NCBI GenBank assembly: GCA_023213315.1
Contig: JAKCPI010005267.1
Span: 62,001 to 126,000 of the forward strand
DNA: 64,000 nucleotides
Reading direction: 5' to 3'
Source: Euborellia annulipes
Lineage: Eukaryota; Arthropoda; Insecta; Dermaptera; Anisolabididae
Shown piece by piece: positions 60,801 through 64,000 of the stretch (positions within the stretch are counted from its first letter, which is position 1; each line of letters begins with the position of its first letter). The notes beneath the pieces were generated by a model. That model had not been told where the DNA came from and did not search any database. It saw nothing but the letters and a program-made list of their open reading frames with translations. Both the position numbers and the translations under genes were made by a program.

Positions 60801-61092
60801 CATGATCAAGAAGTTGTTCTTCTTCATCGAAATCATCCTCTTCAATACTATGATCGCCACGAGATCTTTTAGATTTTCGTCGATGACCTCGTCTGGAATG
60901 ATGTTGTTGACGACGTGAGAGGACATTGACGGTCGTAGCGGGGAGACCGTAACGATCCCAACATTCGGCTTCGCTGGGAGCAAAATAACGCCATGGGAGA
61001 AAATTATCACCGTCAATCGATCGTTCAAGAATCCAACTAGCTGGTCGAGGCGAGTTAGCGCATTTCACAATCACGTGGATAATTTCGTACAC
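36557..61092 (-). CDS. wb: Laminin alpha chain, alpha1/2 (wing blister) class, partial gene
   Basis: Eleven minus-strand exons (61092-60679, 60591-60379, 52356-52135, 47663-47502, 46680-46387, 45901-45638, 44252-44005, 43941-43713, 41715-41495, 37098-36914, 36847-36557) join in frame into about 914 codons. All have AG acceptors and GT donors. Domain order is C-terminal two-thirds of LN, LE repeats, L4, LE repeats, as in the N-terminal arm of vertebrate laminin alpha1/alpha2 and Drosophila wb. Diagnostic stretches include CANSPRPASWILERS in LN, CECEHGTCG in the first LE, and the LE segment CPLTSPEANFSPTC. Laminin alpha chains are secreted, assemble with beta and gamma chains into basement-membrane heterotrimers, and polymerise through LN. 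Missing here are the start (signal peptide, first part of LN) and everything after about residue 1000 (coiled coil, G domains). Introns range from 63 bp to 8 kb. Two RGD tripeptides occur. Assignment to the alpha1/2 class is by remembered family resemblance. Confidence 0.9.
36914..37098 (-). CDS. wb: Laminin exon: LE repeat
   Basis: 185 nt, phase 2 in and phase 1 out (acceptor TTTTACAG, donor CGAG|GTGCGT). It reads CGPGYFGSPLQG then CECLGGPCDHITGRCLECPG. The 66-bp intron to the next exon is among the smallest in the gene. Confidence 0.9.
37425..37885 (+). repeat. Dispersed repeat family X, 5' truncated, in a laminin intron
   Basis: ACATCAGTAAAGTACTAGTAC, a GACA/CACA stretch, GATCATGTCGCGAAAACCAC, CAAAACGTGTATATCC and GGTAAGAGAAAGT. 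A foreign segment interrupts it near 37,630-37,690. Confidence 0.7.
37900..40790. other. Laminin intron, no exon seen
   Basis: AT-rich with G-run near 38,455. A stretch at about 39,600-39,790 resembles part of family Y (TTTAATTAAAAAAATAAATTTG, GAGTTCGATAGC). Confidence 0.45.
40815..40960 (+). repeat. tRNA-derived SINE, family A, truncated
   Basis: Head with TAGTTGTAGCGCGACTGCC (A-box side) and B-box GGGTTCGGATCC, then AATCGGATGATTTTATTTAA and AAGCCATTTG, as in the other family A copies. Confidence 0.7.
41495..41715 (-). CDS. wb: Laminin exon: LE repeat with CPLTSPEANFSPTC
   Basis: 221 nt, phase 0 in and phase 2 out (acceptor TCCTTAG, donor AG|GTACCA). It begins ECQHNTTGVGCTECLPGFYG. The non-canonical long LE segment around CACPLTSPEANFSPTC is also present in alpha1/alpha2 chains, which supports the class call. 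Confidence 0.9.
42033..42544. mobile_element. Penelope-like foldback with 10-bp TSD and one-sided tail
   Basis: TATCATTTCA at 42023-42032 and 42545-42554. The left side has a 33-bp tail (42033-42065) before the arm GTAGAAAAATAAAAGGCC; the right arm ends at its complement. Cores ATGAAGA-T-GGTC to GACC-GAAACGTC lie at 42154-42122 (minus) and 42452-42483 (plus). Confidence 0.8.
42168..42406. mobile_element. hAT-like element inside the foldback
   Basis: Exact TSD GAGTTCAG at 42160-42167 and 42407-42414. Ends CAGTGGCGGATTAA and TTAATCCGCCCCTG. 239 bp. Confidence 0.85.
42799..43028. mobile_element. hAT-like element with perfect 8-bp TSD
   Basis: AGACCTGG at 42791-42798 and 43029-43036. Ends CAGTAGCGTAGCCAGG and GAATACGCCACTG. 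Confidence 0.85.
43212..43491 (-). repeat. tRNA-derived SINE, family A
   Basis: The minus-strand head has GGTAGCGTGTC (A-box side) and B-box GGGTTCGGACCC, then GGCAGTCCGATGATTTTATT, ending in poly-A (poly-T at 43,208-43,230). Confidence 0.75.
43713..43941 (-). CDS. wb: Laminin exon: end of L4 and next LE repeat
   Basis: 229 nt entering in phase 2 and leaving in phase 0 (acceptor TTTTTTAG, donor TCG|GTTAGC). VEQCLCPPGYEGLSCESC is the diagnostic half-LE that follows an L4 domain. CECNGHASTCDPVTGLC opens the next repeat. Confidence 0.9.
44005..44252 (-). CDS. wb: Laminin exon: L4 domain, second half
   Basis: 248 nt entering in phase 0 and leaving in phase 2 (donor AG|GTCAGT). It contains EEFWYLL and LLMSVLADLKYLLLRGRF, matching the end of L4 where vertebrate alpha2 has FMTVLANLKRVLL. 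Only a 63-bp intron separates it from the next exon. Confidence 0.9.
44455..44535 (+). repeat. Single arm of a foldback element
   Basis: GCAGCCAGGAGAATAA, an AT-rich run, then GGTCGACGTTTAGGACGCC, the same order as the left arms of the foldbacks. Confidence 0.45.
44585..44715 (-). repeat. tRNA-derived SINE head
   Basis: The minus strand has GGCTCGTGGCTAATCGGATAA and B-box GGATTCAAATCCC. It resembles family B. Confidence 0.5.
44720..45600. other. Laminin intron, no exon seen
   Basis: AT-rich, with no recognisable gene or repeat. Confidence 0.4.
45638..45901 (-). CDS. wb: Laminin exon: L4 domain, first half, with RGD
   Basis: 88 codons, phase 0 at both ends (acceptor TTAACAG, donor TAT|GTAAGC). 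GWLVTDLRV, YFWMAPEKLYSGNRLASYG and LSFTLGW are typical L4 (laminin IV) motifs. The segment MRGDSSG puts an RGD at codons 72-74 of this exon, in a loop region. Confidence 0.92.
46387..46680 (-). CDS. wb: Laminin exon: LE repeats before L4
   Basis: 98 codons, phase 0 at both ends (acceptor GTTTCAG, donor AAC|GTAATC). It contains VVCDCREGYTGSRCERC, CRCKQGTEGPKCDRC and CYCSGVSQHCK. The last is the half-repeat that precedes an L4 domain in laminin alpha chains. Confidence 0.92.
47502..47663 (-). CDS. wb: Laminin exon: LE repeat
   Basis: 54 codons, phase 0 at both ends. It begins ENTTGVNCEECLPGWFRPE and ends VVLENLGE. It completes the LE repeat left open at CLNCT in the previous exon and starts the next repeat. 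Acceptor CTTAG, donor GAG|GTAATC. Confidence 0.9.
48020..48330. mobile_element. Foldback element in a laminin intron
   Basis: Arms GGAAGTTACGAT, AAGGTAGACAATAATAAAG and GACAGGATCTATTGA are mirrored on the right. The centre holds CTGATGATGGCTAAACGACGAAA on the plus strand from 48,169. Confidence 0.75.
48435..48813. mobile_element. hAT-like element
   Basis: Ends CAAGGGCGGAT and ATCCGCCCTTA, flanked by CTCTGATC and CTCTGACC (7 of 8). An inner inverted pair GGGTAACTAGGG / CCCTAGTTACGCCC suggests a second element nested inside. Confidence 0.6.
49020..50230. other. Laminin intron with simple repeats
   Basis: No exon seen. A tRNA-like B-box fragment (TGTTCGCATCCCG) is near 49,080. (GA)n and (TCC)n tracts lie at 49,690-49,800. 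Long A/T runs follow. Confidence 0.45.
50239..50634. mobile_element. TTAA-flanked MITE (family Y), piggyBac-like, second copy
   Basis: TTAA at 50235-50238 and 50635-50638. It shares GACACGATTGACTAC, GGCGGCAAGAG and CCCATAGGAAAACAAGGGA with the 21,770 copy along its whole length. Confidence 0.75.
51195..51356 (-). repeat. Family Y, partial reverse copy
   Basis: Complement of the family Y left end (CCCTTGCTTTCCTATGGG, CGAGACGCGCACC), ending at TTAA 51357-51360. Confidence 0.7.
52135..52356 (-). CDS. wb: Laminin exon: LE repeats 1-2
   Basis: 74 codons, phase 0 at both ends (acceptor TTTTTTAG, donor ACG|GTGAGT). It begins MPKCECEHGTCG and contains CCPMF and CKACECFGRASAC, with the cysteine spacing of laminin EGF modules. 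It continues in frame from the exon ending DATK. Confidence 0.92.
52516..53106. mobile_element. MITE with long inverted repeats
   Basis: Arms of about 170 bp. The left has GGGGAGTGTACGGCC, AATGCGCTTCTCAAGGG and TTAAAGATTTGCCAG; the right has the complements, ending GGCCGTACACTCC. No coding capacity seen. Confidence 0.75.
53110..54290. other. Gene-free upstream region of the IR gene
   Basis: AT-rich, including the likely IR promoter. No clear TATA or initiator could be fixed, and no repeat family was recognised. Confidence 0.4.
54298..54463 (+). CDS. Ir75: IR exon 1: signal peptide and N-terminus
   Basis: ATG at 54298 is followed by a hydrophobic segment suited to a signal peptide. The donor is the weak site AAAAAG|GTCAAT. 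It was chosen because it leaves phase 1, which the next exon needs. A readable frame runs on past the donor to 54612, so an unspliced short product is conceivable. Confidence 0.7.
54298..59862 (+). CDS. Ir75: Ionotropic receptor, Ir75-like, complete nine-exon gene
   Basis: Nine phase-consistent exons (54298-54463, 54626-54786, 55379-55612, 55687-55805, 55871-56041, 56882-57096, 57525-57733, 59042-59313, 59586-59862) give a 607-residue protein ending in TAA, a usual length for insect IRs. It starts with a hydrophobic signal (ILIFFYLFNF), then a short N-terminal domain containing GVVLDANCEFLIERL. The ligand-binding S1 half has a likely binding Arg at about residue 270. Then come FIFRRPP, M1 about 309-328, a pore region ending GVMALQG, and M3 about 368-392 with CYSAAIVVLLQSP, the counterpart of the iGluR SYTAN motif. 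S2 follows, then M4 about 558-579 and a short cytoplasmic tail. IRs are membrane cation channels used in olfaction and taste, and Ir75 receptors often respond to acids or amines. The gene is nested antisense in a laminin intron. The Ir75 assignment is by resemblance; another antennal IR remains possible. Confidence 0.85.
54626..54786 (+). CDS. Ir75: IR exon 2: N-terminal domain
   Basis: Acceptor TTTCAG, donor GAG|GTATGA. It encodes DYFFWSKSFS through CEFLIERLLEE. The GVVLDANC segment resembles the conserved N-terminal passage of Ir75 proteins. Confidence 0.85.
55379..55612 (+). CDS. Ir75: IR exon 3: N-terminal domain to start of S1
   Basis: 78 codons, phase 0 at both ends (acceptor TTGACAG, donor GTG|GTAAGA). 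It begins AENHTEWFNDLHEW and contains VRLDSRVTF. Confidence 0.87.
55687..55805 (+). CDS. Ir75: IR exon 4: S1 of the ligand-binding domain
   Basis: Acceptor AATTTTAG, donor CA|GTATGT, leaving phase 2. A downstream alternative donor (CAGTAT|GTAATA) would lead into a stop and was rejected. It encodes NEIGLDVTYLLSELYNF. Confidence 0.83.
55871..56041 (+). CDS. Ir75: IR exon 5: S1 with candidate binding arginine
   Basis: Acceptor ATTTTAG, donor TG|GTATGG. GLMDGVVGLLQTKELEM matches the S1 region of IRs. The Arg in KTFRLNF (about residue 270) aligns with the ligand-binding Arg of iGluRs. Confidence 0.85.
56158..56312. mobile_element. Short foldback in an IR intron
   Basis: Arms GAAGAAAAGAATTGCAGC and complement, with CTAGATATAT inside. 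The core at 56200-56232 has a perfect hairpin GGTCTTG-AC-CAAGACC directly before GAAACGTC. Confidence 0.7.
56882..57096 (+). CDS. Ir75: IR exon 6: M1 and pore region
   Basis: Acceptor TTTTTAG, donor G|GTAATT. It encodes PRFIFRRPPISASKNIYALAF, the first membrane helix, and WVDYFFSAIGVMALQG, the pore loop seen in IRs. Confidence 0.92.
57215..57265 (+). repeat. Degenerate foldback arm in an IR intron
   Basis: CTGATGATGGCTTTAAAC, then AAAACGTTGACTTC, a decayed form of the common core. Confidence 0.4.
57525..57733 (+). CDS. Ir75: IR exon 7: M3
   Basis: Acceptor TTTGCAG, donor AAC|GTAAAT, chosen for phase 0. It encodes SSRVLFFFLLILAVFF, then CYSAAIVVLLQSP, then the start of S2 (DLFYSPFKIVLQDAEHN). 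Confidence 0.9.
58413..58950 (+). repeat. Dispersed repeat family X in an IR intron
   Basis: Hairpin head at 58,413-58,505, then the usual order of blocks through CAGACAGACCATATTGCG and CAAAACGTGTATATCC. Confidence 0.75.
59042..59313 (+). CDS. Ir75: IR exon 8: S2 of the ligand-binding domain
   Basis: Acceptor TATTTAG, donor GG|GTAAGT. It encodes GFVGIDEGLSKVRTGEWAFH, the conserved S2 segment of Ir75-type receptors, and ends HMRRG. Confidence 0.92.
59586..59862 (+). CDS. Ir75: IR exon 9: M4 and C-terminus
   Basis: Acceptor AATTGCAG, stop TAA at 59860-59862. It encodes the end of S2 and M4 (ILLYSIGITSAIVVFIIELI), then a lysine- and glutamate-rich cytoplasmic tail. Confidence 0.92.
60032..60045 (+). 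terminator. Likely polyadenylation signal of the IR gene
   Basis: Overlapping AATAAA hexamers lie about 175 bp after the IR stop codon and before the laminin exon ending at 60379. This suits 3'-end formation ahead of the antisense exon. Confidence 0.55.
60108..60351. mobile_element. Penelope-like foldback with 13-bp TSD beside a laminin exon
   Basis: TGAAATGAGAATT at 60095-60107 and 60352-60364. A left tail of about 38 bp precedes the arm AACAGAAGAAAATGCAG; the right arm ends at its complement. Cores at 60232-60201 (minus) and 60251-60282 (plus) have the stem GGCTTT...AAAGCC before GAAACGTC. Confidence 0.8.
60379..60591 (-). CDS. wb: Laminin exon: end of LN and start of first LE repeat
   Basis: 71 codons, phase 0 at both ends (donor AAG|GTAAAA). 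It contains FVRLRLQGMHTG and LYYAIRDVSVAGRCNCHGHA, the hallmark passage from LN into the first laminin EGF repeat. The 87-bp intron to the previous exon is small. The following intron is about 8 kb and hosts the antisense receptor gene. Confidence 0.92.
60679..61092 (-). CDS. wb: Laminin exon: LN domain, central part with charged insert
   Basis: 138 codons, phase 0 at both ends (acceptor after TTCCAG, donor GAG|GTAAG). It starts VYEIIHVIVKCANSPRP and ends at QPLEGGE, both standard LN landmarks. Between WDRYGLPA (about codon 52) and PVLCTTQFSK (codon 121) lie about 65 extra residues: a basic half rich in R/H/K with an RGD at codons 78-80, then an acidic half rich in D/E. Vertebrate alpha1/alpha2 have only a short loop there. 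An upstream exon is required but was not found. Confidence 0.9.
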
Positions 61093-61094
61093 CT

Positions 61095-62160
61095 GGAATT
61101 AAAAGAAGATATAATTTAAAATTGGCATTGGAATTACAAAATTGGGAAATTTTTTTTTCTTATAAATTATTCAGAGAATCTTTAGGGTTCAAATGAACAA
61201 TTAATTTCTAAGCTCAATTTGAAATTTAATGTCTTTCCCTCCACTGAGTTTTTTTTTTTCCTCTCGGCTGCTGAGGCCATGGGTTTGTTGGATATGACGG
61301 TCGTTAAATATTTTTTTTTTAATTCATTTCCAGCTGAACCTTTTTTTATTTAGAAATTAGATAAAATGACATTCTTATATATTTAAATCGTTACTTTCGG
61401 TTCGGAGGATCAGAGAAAATCCTGACTTTTTACTTTATGGATCTTTACTTGGGATTATAAGAGAGTAAAAAAAAAATAAGCTTCTTTTCGAGAGTTGTAA
61501 TAAAAGATTATTTAATATAGTGAAAGACATACTAGGAAATAAAATTGGAGGTTTAAAAATTTCTTCGTAATAGATGTATGTAAATAACAACAATAAAAAA
61601 AGGTATTGAAACAATCTTCTATAATAATGAATATTATTATTTAAATAGGTAATCTCGATTCTCAATTTATTATAGAGCTATTACAATTGAACTACAGCCT
61701 TAAGGCAAGCAGTGAACTTCGATCATCTTTAATAGATTATGAAAAAGAAGAAGAGATTCATTCCTCTCTATTCTCCCACTCTTCCTTCTTGGTTCTTTAA
61801 TTAAAGCTAATGCTTGATTATTATATTTTTTTTAGTCATGAAAGAAGGACCCAGCAGCCTGGGATTCTTCTCTCCATTAAGATGCGCATCGTGTCTGTCA
61901 GTCCGTCTGTCTTTTCCAGAAAGGAGCTCCGCCCCCGCCTTCTATTGTTTTCTCTTCTAAAACATCCTCCTCTTCATTAAATTGGAATCGATCAGAAAAA
62001 AAAACAAGGACAATGGGTTAATAATTAAAATGATGTTGACATTTCGATATTTCAGTAATTTAATTTATTATGTGTAATTCCGGATTGTGGCCAAGTGTGG
62101 GGAATAAAATTATAATCATAGTGGGCGGTAACTTTTTAAATATTAAATATACCTCATTAC
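61095..62160. other. Laminin intron, no exon seen
   Basis: No LN-type coding was found here. A moderately GC-rich patch at 61,840-61,990 does not translate into laminin on the minus strand. Confidence 0.45.
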
Positions 62161-62164
62161 TTTT

Positions 62165-62600
62165 TACTTTCTCTTACCTCTATGTAATATATGTTAATAT
62201 ATAGAGGTAAGAGAAAGTATTGGTTTCATGTGAAAAATTTGATGTCGAGATTTTGAGGGATATACAAGTTTTGAGGTCCCCTGAATCAAAAAAAGTGATT
62301 TTCGCAACATGGTCTGTCTGTCTGTGTGTGTGTGTGTTCAATTTTAAGCATGAAGCAATTGAGCTACGAGGTTGAAATTTAATATTTAAATTAGGCACCC
62401 TCCTGGAACGAGAAAATAAGCTTTTAAACAAAATCGGCAAAAAAGTACTAGTACTTTACTGATGTAATTTTTCAGTATTTTTCGATTTTCTCAAAATTCG
62501 CTCTAATGATTCTGATTAAAATTCAAAAATCAATTATTTTTTAGATGTATATTCTCAATTTGCTCCCGAAATTGTTTCAAGCACACTTTACTCAACTGTC
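62165..62600 (-). repeat. Dispersed repeat family X, head missing
   Basis: Reverse orientation, from GAGGTAAGAGAAAGTATTGG through the CTGT/GT microsatellite and GTACTAGTACTTTACTGATG to TTTTAGATGTATATTCTC. Confidence 0.75.
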
Positions 62601-63171
62601 AGTGATTATAAAAGGTAATTTATATAATTGGTTAATCGTTGGACCATTTTCAACGTTACTTTAACACTTTAGTTAAAACTACTTTAAGATTTTAATATAT
62701 TATAAAAACGAAAAATTTAGTCTTATTTTAAAGTTAATTTAAAGTGTTAAAATTGATTATGAAAATGGTCTTATATCTTTTTGTTTTTAACAACTGATAG
62801 AGCAACGAATAGATTTTTTGCAGACCTCGACTTAAAACTTTTCAATAAATAAAATGAAATGTCATTTTTAAATTTTATTATAAAAAATAATAGATACAAT
62901 ACTTATATAATTAAATTTTGGGAAAAAAAAATCCAAGTCAAAATTCTTCTTTTTTGATTAAAAATTTCCGGAATATTTGAGGAGAAAATATAAAATAGGC
63001 AAAACGTAGAGTACTAGGTCCGTAAAATGGATAAATCTTAAGTCGAAATTCTTCTTTTTCATTAAAAATTTCCTGAATATTTTAGATGAAAATAAAAAAT
63101 AGGCAAAACGCAAATGGCTAGGACCGTAAGATGAATAAAGAGAAATATATTCTAAAAAAAAAAGAATTTTA

Positions 63172-63675
63172 TTAAAAAGAAAAATTGGAAAAATTTCTTT
63201 CTTTTACCCCAGTAATTGCAAAAGAACCATCTTTAGGTTTTCTTCTTGAACTTCTCTTTTCAAGTCTGTCCTCCAAAAAGATATCATCAATATTGATCTA
63301 CGAAAAGAAAGACGTAGACGTAAAAGACATTTAATTAATTAATTAGCCTATTAATTATGTTATAGAATCAATACGAAAAAAAAATATACCACAACTTCTC
63401 CTTCACGATTCTCTTCTTTCAGTTTTTGCTAAAAAAAAATATATAAAATTATTTCATTTTTTTTTTTTTTTTTTTAAGTTTTCACCGTCATTACCGGCTT
63501 TGTTTTGCGTTTTGTGATTTCCTCCCATCTTCTTGCTTCTCCTCCTCCACCATCTCCTTCCACTTCAGTTAACTCAGGCTGAAATATTATTTATTTCAAA
63601 AATTTTTATATTTCAAATGATGATTGATGATGTTTAAATATTTCTTACCTCAATTATAATATGATATTCTGACAT
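63172..63675 (-). CDS. Small multi-exon gene encoding a charged protein, function unknown
   Basis: Four minus-strand exons, each phase 0 at both ends: 63675-63649 (ATG, 9 codons, donor GAG|GTAAGA), 63578-63495 (28 codons), 63428-63390 (13 codons, weaker donor GTG|GTATAT) and 63297-63208 (30 codons). Each has a clean AG acceptor, and the frame stays open across all joins. The product starts MSEYHIIIE, has an acidic and glycine-rich part (TEVEGDGGGGEARRW), a basic part (TKRKTKP), then INIDDIFLEDRLEKRSSRRK. No signal peptide or membrane segment is present. After the fourth exon either a donor (GGG|GTAAAA) leads to unseen exons, or translation runs 11 codons further to TAA at 63174-63172. No family was recognised. 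The gene is on the same strand as the laminin and probably lies inside its upstream intron. The clean splicing supports it, but there is no homology evidence. Confidence 0.5.
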
Positions 63676-63679
63676 TTTT

Positions 63680-64000
63680 TTGCTTTTTTTATGCGCAGCA
63701 AAATAAAATGCAAGCGTATCAAAAGGTGTTTCCAACGAAACCCTCACATTGTTCAGAGAGCATTGTCACTATATCAATATTAAATCGACAGCAACGCATG
63801 TTCAAATCCAGCATATAGCAGATTTTTTTCTCCTTCTTTGGGACAACTAAAGGCAGATTAATATACTTCTCCTGGAAGAAGTCTAAATCTCAAAAAAAAA
63901 TAAATAAATAAATAAAGAAAAAATTTTGATATTGTGGTGGAGGAGAAAAATATTTAAGCTGGAACCTCTCTTGTTAATTAGTAATTTAATTTCTACATTC
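63680..64000. other. Region upstream of the small charged-protein gene
   Basis: It would hold the promoter or 5' UTR of the minus-strand gene starting at 63,675. No clear core promoter element was fixed. Confidence 0.3.

Noticed and set aside
63208..63675. The micro-exons as the missing 5' end of the laminin gene
   Set aside because: The phase fits, but the sequence has no signal peptide and none of the LN N-terminal cysteines or conserved blocks.

Overview
The window is AT-rich, intron-rich, repeat-dense animal DNA. Two recognisable genes point to an arthropod, most likely an insect: a laminin alpha chain of the alpha1/alpha2 (Drosophila wing blister) class, and an ionotropic receptor that resembles the insect Ir75 group. 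The species cannot be named from the sequence. All exon models here were built by hand from splice signals, reading phase and family resemblance.

Layout. From 1 to about 36.4 kb there is almost no coding sequence. This part is a layered mass of transposon remnants: hAT-like elements with 8-bp target duplications, Tc1/mariner-like elements flanked by TA, TTAA-flanked elements, tRNA-derived SINEs, LINE 3' ends and many foldback elements. One isolated GC-rich first exon (14,356-14,620, minus) encodes a signal peptide and a Cys-rich segment. From 36,557 to 61,092 eleven minus-strand exons encode part of the laminin: LN domain (incomplete at its N-terminus), LE repeats, an L4 domain, then more LE repeats, with all splice phases consistent. 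In the large intron 52,357-60,378 a complete nine-exon ionotropic receptor gene (54,298-59,862, 607 codons) lies on the opposite strand. At 63,172-63,675 four tiny phase-0 exons on the minus strand outline a small charged protein of unknown function. The first laminin exons (signal peptide and start of LN) and everything after 36,557 were not found.

How the genes relate. The laminin is a secreted basement-membrane subunit and the receptor is a chemosensory-type membrane channel. Their nesting is positional, and no functional link is implied. 

The most striking pattern is a set of foldback elements spread over the window. They share one design: a GCAGCC-like end, an AT-rich stretch, then a core of the form CTGANGA-T-stem-GAAACGTC, mirrored in the second arm. 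At least three have 10-13 bp target duplications and a one-sided 33-40 bp tail. That is the layout expected for non-autonomous Penelope-like elements with hammerhead-ribozyme-like pseudo-LTRs. Several are nested inside, or are host to, other transposons.
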